The notes: generated from the sequence alone by a model not told the origin. Positions 21,940-31,594 are shown, counted from the stretch's first letter. The stretch: 64,000 bases of DNA from Deltaproteobacteria bacterium (GCA_016703535.1 JADJBV010000001.1:3648001-3712000); one strand, 5' to 3'. Numbers and translations: made by a program.

Positions 21940-23001
21940 CTAGTCCCAAAGCGCCCAAATCGTCGAGGCGACCAGAACAACGCCCGCCCCGACCGCCAGC
22001 GAAAGCGCGAGCCGATCCAGGTCGCGGGCGCTGGACTCCCTTTCATAGGCCTCCGCCTGGGTGACGCCGGTGATCACGCCCGAGTCATCTCGGGCATCGG
22101 TGAAGACCGCCGAGTGACGATCCGAGGCGACGGTGAAGGTCACGGCCGCGCCGATCCCCAACGCCACGCCGGTGCCGGCCAAAACCCAAGGCCACGGGGA
22201 AGCGACCTCGGCGGGTTCGGCGGCGGCGGAAGGTAAAGGCGGCAGTGGCGTCGGACTCAGGGAAGGTGACGGGCGCAGATCGAGCGGAGCGATCTCACCG
22301 GCTCGGATCTCGATCCGCTGGGCCCGCCCCGGCGCCGGCCCCACGAAGAGCTGATGCACCCCAGGCGACAACAACAGCCAAAGAGAGCCCCGGGTCTCAC
22401 GAGTGGGGATCACCAAGCCGTCGACCAGCAGCTCGTCCACCGAATCCAAGGTGAGCTGCACGCCGCCGTGAGCGTGGCCCTCCTTGGGCGGCGATAGTTC
22501 GATCCGCAGCTCTTGTCGAAGACCCGGGACCACCGCCCAACTCCCGAGCCAACAAACGCCGTCTCGCCTCGCCTCCAGCAGGCACACGCCCGGCGGGACC
22601 CCGTTCTCTTGACCTGGAAGCAGGCGGCGTCCGCAGACCCGAACCTCATCGCCTTGGTGTTCACGCCCCAACACCAACCAGCCGCTCTGCAACAAGGGCT
22701 CGACGGTGAGCAGCCGCTCCCGATCCAGCTGGCGCAGGTTTTCGGGCGTGGTGGGATCGTCCAACACCCCTCGATAAGCGTCGGCCGCCTCTCGGTAGCG
22801 GCCCAACTCTTGGAAAAGGAGCCCCAGGTTGTTGAGCAAGGCCGGCGAAGGCTTCAGCCGGTAGGCTCTCTCCAGCTTGGCCAAGGCCTCGTCCAGGCGG
22901 CCCGCACTTCGATCGGCGGCGGCCTGATCGAGCAGGCTTCGGAACGGATCGGGCGGAGGTGCAACGCCCAAGAGGAGGGCCAAGGTGAGCTGGACGATCA
23001 T
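21940..23001 (-). CDS. TPR protein with C-terminal membrane helix
   Basis: 353 residues. It has a signal peptide-like start (MIVQLTLALLLGVA), TPR repeats at about 25-90 (EALAKLERAYRLKPSPALLNNLGLL; YREAADAYRGVL), a beta-rich middle with PEGA-like strands (QLTLDSVDELLVDG; QRIEIRAGEI), a Pro/Ala-rich linker, then two hydrophobic segments near the C-terminus (PWVLAGTGVALGIGAAVTF; LALSLAVGAGVVLVASTIWALW). This layout is common for deltaproteobacterial partners of Ser/Thr kinases. It is divergent from the kinase at 23055 with only 53 bp between, so the two probably share a regulatory region. Confidence 0.75.
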   Translation of the reverse strand: MIVQLTLALLLGVAPPPDPFRSLLDQAAADRSAGRLDEALAKLERAYRLKPSPALLNNLGLLFQELGRYREAADAYRGVLDDPTTPENLRQLDRERLLTVEPLLQSGWLVLGREHQGDEVRVCGRRLLPGQENGVPPGVCLLEARRDGVCWLGSWAVVPGLRQELRIELSPPKEGHAHGGVQLTLDSVDELLVDGLVIPTRETRGSLWLLLSPGVHQLFVGPAPGRAQRIEIRAGEIAPLDLRPSPSLSPTPLPPLPSAAAEPAEVASPWPWVLAGTGVALGIGAAVTFTVASDRHSAVFTDARDDSGVITGVTQAEAYERESSARDLDRLALSLAVGAGVVLVASTIWALWD

Positions 23002-23054
23002 CGTACCTCTCCCGGTGTTGAGCTTCGGCGCCCCGCGGGTGATCCTGCCCCCGG

Positions 23055-24560
23055 ATGTCCCAGCCCAGCTCGGAGGCCGTCACCGACGTGGCGGCGGGGA
23101 CGTTGATCGCCGGCCGCTACCGGGTCAAGTCGCTGCTCGGCGAAGGCGGGATGGCCCGGGTCTTCGAGGCCACCACCCTCACCGACGACGCCACGGTGGT
23201 GATCAAGTTGCCCCGCCGGATCACCGGGACCGCCACCGCCCGTTTTCAGCGGGAGATCGAGGCCATCTCCCGGGTCGAACACCCGGCGATCGTGCGAGTG
23301 CTGGAGGCGGGGATCGATCCGGCCTTGGGCGTCCCGTTTATGGTCTTGGAGCGGGTGATCGGGCCGTCGTTGGCCGAGCGGGTGCGGCGTGATGGGCCGC
23401 TGCCCGAGCTCGAGGCTCGGCGGATCCTGCGGGAGATCGCCGAAGGGTTGCGGGCCGTTTATGCCGAGTCGATCCTCCATCGGGACCTGACCCCTCACAA
23501 CGTGATGCTCGATCAGTCGGGGCGGGTGCGGATCTTGGACTTCGGCCTGGTCAAGATCTTGGACGCGGCCAAGGGCCCACCCCTGACCCAACCCCTGACC
23601 ACCTTGGGCACGCCGGCCTTCATGAGCCCCGAACAGATCACCGGCCGCAACTTGGATGGCCGCTCGGATCTGTACGCCTTGGGTTGTTTGGCCCACTTCC
23701 TGTTGACGGCGAAGGCGCCCTTCGACCGCCGTGAGCCCCTGGAGGTGATGCGGGCTCACCTGGATCTGGCGCCGCCGGCCTTGCCCGAGAAGTTGGTGGA
23801 CGGGCAAGCGCCCAAGGCGGGCCTCATCAAGCTGATCAGCGTGTTGTTGGAAAAAGATCCGAACCGGCGCCCCGCCGACGCCAGCCAAGTGGTGCGGAGC
23901 CTGCGGGCTTTGGAGCAAGACGACGGCCAGGCCCCGACCGGTCCCCTGCCCTTGCCCACGCCCACCACCTTGGGCGCCACCGAAGAAGAGCTGACCGCGG
24001 TGGTCCCCAAGGAGATGGACGCCAACGAAAGTGGCACCACCGGCGGCGACACCACCCGTTTGGTGGAGATGGCGACGCCCACCGGTCCATCCCTTCGGAC
24101 TTCGACCGAGGTCCGGACGGCGCGCTGGCGATGGTCCTTGGCGGCCGCAGCGATCAGCGCCTCGGCCTTGGCCTTGGGCTGGGCCCTCTCCTTCGCGTCG
24201 TCCGCCGGGGTTGAAGCGTCCGCGCCGATCCCAGCCCCCGTGACCGCCCCATCTTCGCCCCAGGTGGTGCCCGCGCCTCGCCCGGCGGCGGTCCGGGGCG
24301 CCTCGATCTACTCGACCCCCAGCCCGGCCCAGGTCTACGTCGGCGACGAACGCTTGGGCATCACGCCGTTGGAGCTGCCGGCCGAACGCCTGCCCCTCCA
24401 GCTGACCGTACGCGCCGAAGGTCACCAGCCCCGCACCGTGTGGGTCGAACGGGCCGGCGACGTGATCATCGCCTTGACCCCGGTCGAGGTGGAGCCCAAA
24501 CGCGGAAAAACGCCGCCCAAAAGACGTCCGGCCCCCGAGGCCGAGGTTCCGGTCTGGTGA
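23055..24560 (+). CDS. Ser/Thr protein kinase with transmembrane helix and PEGA domain
   Basis: 501 residues. The Hanks-type kinase domain covers about 20-280: glycine loop LGEGGMARVF, ATP-lysine in VVIKLP, catalytic loop HRDLTPHN (His142-Asn149), DFGLVKI in place of DFG-A, and APE-like MSPEQITG. The catalytic loop has Thr146 where eukaryotic-type Ser/Thr kinases usually have Lys. A linker leads to one membrane helix (AAAISASALALGWALSF, about 360-380) and a periplasmic PEGA domain (IYSTPSPAQVYVGDERLGITPLEL). It phosphorylates unknown cytoplasmic targets, possibly in response to envelope conditions. It is divergent from the TPR protein and converges with the RCC1 gene (5 bp). Confidence 0.92.
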   Translation: MSQPSSEAVTDVAAGTLIAGRYRVKSLLGEGGMARVFEATTLTDDATVVIKLPRRITGTATARFQREIEAISRVEHPAIVRVLEAGIDPALGVPFMVLERVIGPSLAERVRRDGPLPELEARRILREIAEGLRAVYAESILHRDLTPHNVMLDQSGRVRILDFGLVKILDAAKGPPLTQPLTTLGTPAFMSPEQITGRNLDGRSDLYALGCLAHFLLTAKAPFDRREPLEVMRAHLDLAPPALPEKLVDGQAPKAGLIKLISVLLEKDPNRRPADASQVVRSLRALEQDDGQAPTGPLPLPTPTTLGATEEELTAVVPKEMDANESGTTGGDTTRLVEMATPTGPSLRTSTEVRTARWRWSLAAAAISASALALGWALSFASSAGVEASAPIPAPVTAPSSPQVVPAPRPAAVRGASIYSTPSPAQVYVGDERLGITPLELPAERLPLQLTVRAEGHQPRTVWVERAGDVIIALTPVEVEPKRGKTPPKRRPAPEAEVPVW

Positions 24561-24565
24561 ACTGT

Positions 24566-26575
24566 TCACCGGGCGACCTCACTCCACTCGGCGCGGATCG
24601 GATAACGACCGTCGGCGCCCCCGGCCCAACGCCAACCCCAACAGTGGATCGCGCCGTCGACCAAAAGGGCGCAGCCGTGTTCACGGCCGAGCTCCACTTG
24701 GGCGGCGGCGCCCGGGAGTGAGACCAGGGTGGGTGTGTCCTGATCAGGGCCGAGGGGCTCGCCCAAACGCCCCATAAAGGCCTGGCCCCAGCACAACACC
24801 TGGCCACCCTCATCGAGCCCGCAGTAGTTGAAGATCCCGGCGCTGAGCTGGACCAACGGAGGCCCCGAGATCGGCCCGGCCTCGAAGCGACGTGCCTCCA
24901 AGTTGCCTCGGGCCAGCTGACCGGTGGTGTTCCAACCGAAGCAGGAGGTTTGGCCTTGGGCGTCCCGGGCGCAGGCGCTGTCGAGGCCCACCGCCACCTC
25001 GACGATCCCGCTGAGGCCCGGGACCTCGGTGGGGGTCGAGACCCACTGGGGGCCGTTCGGATCGATGAAGCCGCCAGCGTTGAATCCGAAACAAGAGACC
25101 CGACCGCCGTCGTGGACCACACAGATCGACTTGCCGCCGAGGTCGAGCTGAGTGGCGTTGATGAGCCCGGGCACGGGCGTGAAGGCCGGGCCAAAGGCTT
25201 CGCCTCGGCACAAGACGGCCCCGGTGCGATCGATCCCGCACAACACGCCGTCCCCGGCGGCGGCGGCGACCAGGTCGTTCGCTTCTTGTTGGATCTGACC
25301 GCCGGCGCCCAGGCACCGCAACCTACCTTGCAAATCCAGGCTGCAGGTTTCGAGGCGCCCGAGGACCCAGCGCTGCACCGGTCCGAGGCCGGGGAAGTCG
25401 GTCCAGTCTCGGGCCGAGGTCCCGCCGCCCAATTGCCCCTGGGCGTCGCTGCCAAAACATCGGGGTGCGCCGCCCGCAAAAACAGCGCAGCTGTGGTGAT
25501 CACCCGCGGCCAACCGCTCGGCGCCTTGGGCCCGCAGTTCGGGGCTGAAGACGGCCGGCTGGCGCTCCCCAAGTTGGCCCCGCTCGAAGGTGCCGTAACA
25601 AGACAAGACCCCCAACTCCAAACGACAGACGAAAGATCCACCCAGCTGCAGATCGGCGTCTTTGTTCAGCGCTCCGGGGGGAGCGGGCACCGGCAACGAC
25701 GGATGAGCGAAGTCGATGAAGGTCCCCGAACACTCCCAATCCCCGCCGATCCGGTGGGCACAGGCAAAACCGTAGCGGCCGAGCAGGCGATCGTAGCGGC
25801 CGTCCGCCGCAAAAGTGGCCGGCTGCCGACCAAAACAACGGACCTGGCCCGCAGGATCCCGGGCGCAGGTGAATTGATCGCCGGCCGCCAGCTCCACCAC
25901 CTCGAGTCCCGGCAGGCCCAAATACGCCTCGGGCGCCCCGGCACAATGGGCTCGACCTCGGACCATCCCGCAGACGTGCTCCAGCCCCGCGACCAGGCCC
26001 GTGAAGTTCCCTTGGGTCGAGGTGAAGGTGAGGACGGGGTTGGCGGGTCGGGAAAGGAGGTCGCAGCGGATCTCAGAGGGGCGCACCAGGCCGCAGACTT
26101 GCTCTCCCGCCACCGCCACCTCGAGGGGAGCGAGGCCAAGCCGGGGCGTCCAGGGGATGGTGAGTTCGGTGGCGTCTTTGGCCGAAACACAACGGACGAC
26201 CTGCTCCTCTTCGGCGCAGACCAGACCACCCCCGGCCCAAAAACGCCCGGGCGCGGTCAACATCGGCAGGGGTCGAGGCTGCGGAGAAAACTGTTGGCAG
26301 GAGACGCAGGTGCGGCTTTGAACCTCGCCCCAACACTCGAGTTTGGCGCCCCGGGCCAGGCATCCGTGGAGGTGCCCCAAGGCGAAGGCGCGCACCGGCT
26401 CCACCGGCATCGCGCCGGCGTCGGCTGTCCCGCCGCAGACCTGATCGACGCAGCGGACGCCAGCGGTGCAGTCTTCATCGGCCTGGCAGCGGAAGCTGAG
26501 GCCCGAAAGATCGAGTTCGGTGCACCCCGACCCGAACCACAACCCGGCGACGAGTGCCCAACGCCGCGCCGACAT
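24566..26575 (-). CDS. RCC1-repeat lipoprotein
   Basis: 669 residues from ATG at 26575; the open frame upstream runs into the preceding gene. The signal ends in lipobox WFGSGC. A Cys-rich stretch follows (CQADEDCTAGVRCVDQVC), typical of deltaproteobacterial secreted proteins. The rest is a chain of about ten RCC1-type repeats, each with Cys-Phe/Trp-Gly and a GQL/GRL turn (CFGSDAQGQLGGG; CFGWNTTGQLARG; CWGQAFMGRLGEP), predicting a beta-propeller. It lies 61 bp after the caspase-like gene on the same strand and may share its transcript. It is a likely binding protein on the cell surface, ligand unknown. Confidence 0.87.
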   Translation of the reverse strand: MSARRWALVAGLWFGSGCTELDLSGLSFRCQADEDCTAGVRCVDQVCGGTADAGAMPVEPVRAFALGHLHGCLARGAKLECWGEVQSRTCVSCQQFSPQPRPLPMLTAPGRFWAGGGLVCAEEEQVVRCVSAKDATELTIPWTPRLGLAPLEVAVAGEQVCGLVRPSEIRCDLLSRPANPVLTFTSTQGNFTGLVAGLEHVCGMVRGRAHCAGAPEAYLGLPGLEVVELAAGDQFTCARDPAGQVRCFGRQPATFAADGRYDRLLGRYGFACAHRIGGDWECSGTFIDFAHPSLPVPAPPGALNKDADLQLGGSFVCRLELGVLSCYGTFERGQLGERQPAVFSPELRAQGAERLAAGDHHSCAVFAGGAPRCFGSDAQGQLGGGTSARDWTDFPGLGPVQRWVLGRLETCSLDLQGRLRCLGAGGQIQQEANDLVAAAAGDGVLCGIDRTGAVLCRGEAFGPAFTPVPGLINATQLDLGGKSICVVHDGGRVSCFGFNAGGFIDPNGPQWVSTPTEVPGLSGIVEVAVGLDSACARDAQGQTSCFGWNTTGQLARGNLEARRFEAGPISGPPLVQLSAGIFNYCGLDEGGQVLCWGQAFMGRLGEPLGPDQDTPTLVSLPGAAAQVELGREHGCALLVDGAIHCWGWRWAGGADGRYPIRAEWSEVAR

Positions 26576-26636
26576 CGGCGGGACTCTACCGGCAAGTTCA
26601 AGCGGTCGGTAGGTGAGCGCAACAAGGGGTGGAAGT

Positions 26637-29600
26637 TCACTCATCTTCCCGGTCCCCGGCCCGCCGCACCGCCTCGTAGATGAGGTACCCCGTACCGAGG
26701 GCCACCTCGGCGCCAACGACCCCCAGGAGCGCCGCGTCCCCGGGGCGAAGGCGTGAGTGATCGGCCGCCGAAAACTCGGTCGGCGTCAGGCGGGTGAACC
26801 GCGGGCGACCCCGAGCGAAGTGCGGCGCGGTCAAGGTCGATTGCTGGGCGCCACCGTGGCTCCAGACCGGTCCGTCCGAGGTCAGGCCAACGCCGGTCCC
26901 GTAGGTCGGCCCCGGGGACCGGGCCGCAAAGATCCGCACGTCGGGGAGGCCGGCCTCGGCCAAGAGGTGGCTCAACTCGGCTTGGACCCGCTCTCCGTTG
27001 GAGGCGCGAGCGGTCCAGGAGAAGTCGCGCTGATGACAGGCATCCAGGACCACCATCCGGATCCCTTCCCCACCGGGCTGGGCCAGCTCGTCGAAGATCC
27101 GGCGGGCGACCTCCGTCGGTCCCAACCCCGAGATCGTCCGGTCCGAGCCGTGCCCGGCGAAGACCATCACCCCCTCCAAGGTGCTGAGGGGTTCGCCATC
27201 GACCCGGATCTCGGACGGCAACACGGTGCGAAGATCGGGCAAGAGCGAGCGAGTTGGGCTCCGGGCCGGGCCCTCGAACGCCGCGAAGTGGAAGGCGCCG
27301 TTGTGATCGTGGAGCGCCCCAGCCGGACGGATGGAGAGCTCGGGCACGTTCGGCGGGCTGAGCGGACCCCGGCGGATCCGGAGGTAACCGGGCAACGGCC
27401 CCTCTTCGATCCGCACCAGGTGAGGTTCGAGGGCGGCCAAGCTCCCCTCCAGCGAGGCGCCGGCTGCAAGCTGGCCTGCAATCCAGTTTCCGAGCCCCGG
27501 CATGAGGGTGCTGCTGAGCACCAGCCGGCGGGCCTCCGCCGGGTGGGCCTCGGCGAAGGCGCCAAAACCTTCGATCCGTCCCAGCGGCTCCGCCAAGGCT
27601 GGCACTGGCCCATCGCCAAAGATCTGCCGCCAGCGATCGGGGCTGATCGGCGCCAACTCGGCCCCGGCGGCCGGAAAGGCCGCGGAGAAGGCCTCCCGTC
27701 GTTGGGCGAGTTCGGCGTCGGTGGCCGGCGGCGGAGGGGTCGAGGTGCGAGGCGGCTCGGGCCCCAAGCCCCCGACCGATCGACCCAGGAGACCGTCGAT
27801 CCGGCTCGCCAGCACCTCCAGCTCCTCCGGCGTCGGCCGACCTTCGTGGTGCTCCAGGGCAAAACGCTCCAGCTCCCGGCGAGCGGCGGGGACCTCGGCC
27901 TCGGACAGCCCCCGGGCCCGCAGCCCCTCCACCGCCTCATCCAGGTTCCGGGCGGCCCGCCGCGAGGACACGCCCGCGACCGTCCCGGCGATCAGCGCGC
28001 CCAAGCCCAACCCCAACAAGGTGGTGCCGAGTTCACTGTCGATCTCCAGGACCTCGGCCAACTCCGGCAAGGCCAAGGAGGTGCCAGCCGCTTGGGCCGC
28101 GCCCAAGCCGATGCCCGCGACGAGTCCCAGATCCGCGGCCCGGCCGGTGGCGCCGATCGGCAAAAAGTTGGTGGCCGAGTCGACCAAGCGGGCCGCGCCG
28201 CTCGAGTCACCGAAGGCCTCTCGGGCCAAGCGGCTGGCCCCCAAGGCGGCTCCGCCCAACGCCGTCGCCTCGGCCGCCGAACCCAACGCCGCGCTCACCG
28301 TCGGGTGAGCGGCGCGCAAGGCTCGCAGCGCCGCCGAGGCTCGGCCGATCATCGTCGCCGAGTCGAGGGCGGTCTCCGCGGTGGCCACCGCCCGGCCAGC
28401 CCCAAAACCACCGGTCACCGCCAGGCCCAAGGCCACCTCGAAGGCCAAGTTGATCGCGACGGCGGTCTCCAGGCCCCGGGCAGCGCGGGTGAGGCGTTCA
28501 CCTTCGGGGGCGAGGACCATTTCTTCCACGCCGCCCCCAAGCCGGGCCAGGCTGGTGTCTGGGAGTTCGTCGGCGGCCGCGGCGAGGCCCAAGAGGGGAC
28601 CCGTCAAGGTCGCCGAAGCGAAGCCCGGGCGGTCGGCCAAGGTCGAGCGGGTGTAGCGGGCGAAGTCGTCACGCCCCAGGGTGGTCGCGAGCTCGAGCCC
28701 GGCCCGGTCATAGGCCTCGGAGCCCGAATCGCCGCTCAAGATCCGCAAGGCCGCCAGGGCCTGGAGCGGACGACCTTCGGCCACCGAGGCCTCCACGTAG
28801 AGGCCAAGATCCCGGAGGCCGCTTCGTTCGGCTTCGGTCGCCCGACGGGCCATCCCCAGCTCGTTGCGGAGCGCCGTTTCGCGCCAGCTCGCCTCGACCT
28901 CCCTCATGTCCAGGACCTCGAGTTCAGTGTCGGGATCGCAGAGGTGCGCCGCGCCGACCACCAACGAGGAGGCCGCCCAGATCGGCCCGCTCAAGAAGCT
29001 GGCGATCCGGGCCTGGGCGGCGCCGATCGCGTCTCGGTTCAGCGAGCGCCCCTCGGCCTCCAAGATCCTCAGGCCCGCGTCGAGTTCGGCCTCGGCCCGC
29101 TCCAAAAGCTGAGGTGCGGCGGCGATCGCTCGATCGATCTCGAGCAACGTGGCCCGGGCCCTTCGTCCATCGGCGCCCACCGGCGAACTCCCGCTCAAAT
29201 GGGCCCGGCCCAAGGCCAAGAGGTGATCGGCGGCTTCGGGGCGGTAGTCACCGCTGGCGACGATCGCCTCCAGGTTTTGATCGGCCCGCACCACGCTGGT
29301 GATCGCGGCGACGCCGATCCGCTCTGCGGTCCGGGCCCGCTCCCCCTCCGGTAAGGTCAAGGCCAACTCGGCCGCGCGATCGAGGTCCAACGCCGAAAGC
29401 CCCGGGCGCAGCGGGGCCTCGGTCTCCGCCAACAGGGCCCGACCCTCCACCACCTCCACCACGAGGGGCGCCCGCTCTCGGGGTGGACAGGAGGCGATTT
29501 CAACCTCGGCCGCCTCCAGGGCCACGCGGCTGTCATCGAGGCGGGCCCGCTCAGCCGCGATCGCCGCCTCTCCCCTGACCGCTCGATCACTTTCGGCGTC

Positions 29601-31484
29601 TTCTCGGAGCGCCGCGCTCAAGCCCAAGTGCAGGCGGGCCCGCACCGCCCCCTCTCCGGGAGCTTCCGGGGCGGTCGCCAGATCTTCGGCGGCCCGGGCC
29701 AGGTGCCGATCGGCGTCGAGGACCAGCTGGGTGTAGCGATCGCTGGTGGCCTCGAAGAGCGTGGGCTCTCGGCGATCAAGGGCGTCGGCCAAGACCGCGG
29801 CGTCGGCGGCGGCCTCGGTGGCCCCGGCTCGAGCCCGATCGGCGGCCTCCTCCACCCGGACCACCCGCAACTCGAGGCGCGACGCCCGCAGCTCCAGAGC
29901 CTCGGCCCGGTGGCGATGGGCCTCCGACAAAAACTCAGCGTCCGCGACCGCCTCCCCATCTCGGCGCCGTTCGCCAGCGGCCCGCAGGTCGAACCAAGGA
30001 TCATCGCGGTCCCGCGCCGAATCCAGGGTCTCGTCCCCGCGCTCCGCCGCCTCCCGTTCGGCGCGGATCGCCGCCCGCGTCTCGTCCAGGCCGGTGGCCA
30101 AATCCTCGACCTCGGCTTCGGCCAAAAGGGCCGCCGACTCGGAGGTCAAGGCTGCGCCGTAGATCCCACGCAGCTCCCGATCGAGGCCGGCCCGAGTCAG
30201 GTGGAGCGCGGCCCGCTCCAGGCTCGGCTCAGGCCGCGCCTCGAGGCGCCGATCCAGGATCTCAGCTTCGGCGATCCGCGCTTCGACATAGGCCCCGACC
30301 ACCACGTCCCGCTGGGCCCGAGGCAGGTCGTCCCTTTCGAGGTGGAGGTGGTGGTGGCCACCGTCCAGGTGATGGGCTCGCCCCTCGAGTTCGAGGAGCC
30401 GGTCGCCGTGCCGATGGGCCCGATCGGCGCTGCGAGCCTCGGCCAACAGACCCCGACCGCGCTCGATCGCCGCCGGAGGATCGACCGGGACCTCGGCGCC
30501 GGAGACCTCGGCCCGCAGATCGGCCGCCGCGACCGAAAGCTCCACCTCGGCGTGAGTCGCCAAGGCCGAGCCCAGGTCGAAGCCAGCAAAGGCCTCTCGA
30601 CGGCGATAGGCCACCTCGGTCTCGGCCGAGGACACCGCACGACCTCGAAGGGCCCTCGCCTCGGCAGCCCAACGATCGGCGTCGACCGATTCCCCGACGG
30701 TGCGAGCGTCCGAGGCCCGGGCCTCCAGCGCGTCGGCCCGAGACGAAAGCTCGAGGGCCCGGCGCTCTCGCCCCCGGGTTGCGGAGGTGAAGGTGGTGTG
30801 GAGGGTGGTGGCGAGGTGGCGATCTTCGGCCGAGCGCACTTCGCTGGGCCCGCTGACGAGCTGTTCGGCGGCCAAGGTGGCCCGACGAGCGCCGGTGAGG
30901 AAGGTCAGGGCGTTGACCGCGGTCCAGCGCCCCTCGGCCGCGGCCGACTGCAGGCGCGCCAGGCGTTCTGTCCCCGGCTCGACGGCGCCGGTCCCGGGAT
31001 CCACCCGGTCCGGCAAGGTGCCGGTGGTGGCGTAGACCTCGAGATCGCGGGTGCTCAGCCCCTCCCGGAGCAAGGCGGCGGTCTGGTTCCAGACATGGGC
31101 CGGGATGCGGTCGGGCGCACCCGCGGCTCGGGCCGAGGACGGGCCGAGCAACGCCAGGTCCTCCCGGCGCGCCAGGGCCGAAAGATATTGGGCGAGGGGC
31201 ACCACTCGACGCGGCAAGGCCTCGGGCGGCACCTCCACCGCCGCCAACCGGCGGGCCGCGGCGCTGGGATCTTCCACTGTTGCGTCAGGGTCGGGGACCG
31301 AAGTTGCCTCGGGGCCCTCGAGCAAGGCCAAGAGGGGCGTCGTGGCCTCGGGCTCGACCCGATCACCCTCATGCGCCGCCCCCGACCTAAGGATGGGTGA
31401 AGTCGCGTCGATCGAAGCAACGTCCGAGCGGTGGACGACACGGCGGAAGAGCTCGTCATCGCGGCGGCGGGGATCGGTGCGCAT
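26637..31484 (-). CDS. Giant caspase-fold-like protein with hydrophobic segments; candidate T3SS-coregulated effector
   Basis: 1615 residues from ATG at 31484. The N-terminal 60 residues are charged and probably disordered. About 60-950 is Ala/Glu/Arg-rich and helical. Hydrophobic stretches follow (AINLAFEVALGLAVTGGFG; LGLGLGALIAGTVAGVSS), and a final helix near the C-terminus (ALLGVVGAEVALGTGYLIY). At about 1400-1550 lies a caspase/CHAT-like (clan CD) signature: MVFAGHGSD with His1445, then VVLDACHQ with Cys1483, a typical spacing, followed by AELSHLLAEAG and FAARSPGPTYG. This suggests a cysteine peptidase; activity is inferred. There is no signal peptide and no Shine-Dalgarno site. A consensus sigma54 promoter ends about 14 bases before the ATG, and two enhancer-like motifs lie upstream, as at the T3SS operons. 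It could be a secreted effector, a toxin or a structural protein. Confidence 0.7.
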   Translation of the reverse strand: MRTDPRRRDDELFRRVVHRSDVASIDATSPILRSGAAHEGDRVEPEATTPLLALLEGPEATSVPDPDATVEDPSAAARRLAAVEVPPEALPRRVVPLAQYLSALARREDLALLGPSSARAAGAPDRIPAHVWNQTAALLREGLSTRDLEVYATTGTLPDRVDPGTGAVEPGTERLARLQSAAAEGRWTAVNALTFLTGARRATLAAEQLVSGPSEVRSAEDRHLATTLHTTFTSATRGRERRALELSSRADALEARASDARTVGESVDADRWAAEARALRGRAVSSAETEVAYRRREAFAGFDLGSALATHAEVELSVAAADLRAEVSGAEVPVDPPAAIERGRGLLAEARSADRAHRHGDRLLELEGRAHHLDGGHHHLHLERDDLPRAQRDVVVGAYVEARIAEAEILDRRLEARPEPSLERAALHLTRAGLDRELRGIYGAALTSESAALLAEAEVEDLATGLDETRAAIRAEREAAERGDETLDSARDRDDPWFDLRAAGERRRDGEAVADAEFLSEAHRHRAEALELRASRLELRVVRVEEAADRARAGATEAAADAAVLADALDRREPTLFEATSDRYTQLVLDADRHLARAAEDLATAPEAPGEGAVRARLHLGLSAALREDAESDRAVRGEAAIAAERARLDDSRVALEAAEVEIASCPPRERAPLVVEVVEGRALLAETEAPLRPGLSALDLDRAAELALTLPEGERARTAERIGVAAITSVVRADQNLEAIVASGDYRPEAADHLLALGRAHLSGSSPVGADGRRARATLLEIDRAIAAAPQLLERAEAELDAGLRILEAEGRSLNRDAIGAAQARIASFLSGPIWAASSLVVGAAHLCDPDTELEVLDMREVEASWRETALRNELGMARRATEAERSGLRDLGLYVEASVAEGRPLQALAALRILSGDSGSEAYDRAGLELATTLGRDDFARYTRSTLADRPGFASATLTGPLLGLAAAADELPDTSLARLGGGVEEMVLAPEGERLTRAARGLETAVAINLAFEVALGLAVTGGFGAGRAVATAETALDSATMIGRASAALRALRAAHPTVSAALGSAAEATALGGAALGASRLAREAFGDSSGAARLVDSATNFLPIGATGRAADLGLVAGIGLGAAQAAGTSLALPELAEVLEIDSELGTTLLGLGLGALIAGTVAGVSSRRAARNLDEAVEGLRARGLSEAEVPAARRELERFALEHHEGRPTPEELEVLASRIDGLLGRSVGGLGPEPPRTSTPPPPATDAELAQRREAFSAAFPAAGAELAPISPDRWRQIFGDGPVPALAEPLGRIEGFGAFAEAHPAEARRLVLSSTLMPGLGNWIAGQLAAGASLEGSLAALEPHLVRIEEGPLPGYLRIRRGPLSPPNVPELSIRPAGALHDHNGAFHFAAFEGPARSPTRSLLPDLRTVLPSEIRVDGEPLSTLEGVMVFAGHGSDRTISGLGPTEVARRIFDELAQPGGEGIRMVVLDACHQRDFSWTARASNGERVQAELSHLLAEAGLPDVRIFAARSPGPTYGTGVGLTSDGPVWSHGGAQQSTLTAPHFARGRPRFTRLTPTEFSAADHSRLRPGDAALLGVVGAEVALGTGYLIYEAVRRAGDREDE

Positions 31485-31497
31485 GGGAGGACCAAAA

Positions 31498-31513
31498 TGC
31501 AACCGAGGTGCCA
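31498..31513 (-). promoter_or_regulatory. Sigma54 promoter of the caspase-like gene
   Basis: On the minus strand the sequence is TGGCACctcggTTGCA: a full -24/-12 match with GG-N10-GC spacing. The GC lies at 31500-31499, placing +1 near 31487 and the ATG (31484) only about 3 bases later. The transcript would be nearly leaderless. Confidence 0.8.
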
Positions 31514-31561
31514 GTGGATGGTGGCGCCGAAAGTCGGCTCCGATCGGCGACGTCGATCCCG

Positions 31562-31582
31562 CGGCTGTCGAAGCCCACAACT
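31562..31582 (+). promoter_or_regulatory. Candidate enhancer-binding site, copy 1
   Basis: CGGCTG-N9-ACAACT followed by CGG, about 50-70 bp upstream of the -24 element of the caspase-like gene. It shares the right arm ACAACT and the GAAGCC spacer with the site at 38652. The left arm is degenerate. Confidence 0.5.
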
Positions 31583-31594
31583 CGGATCGGCCTC

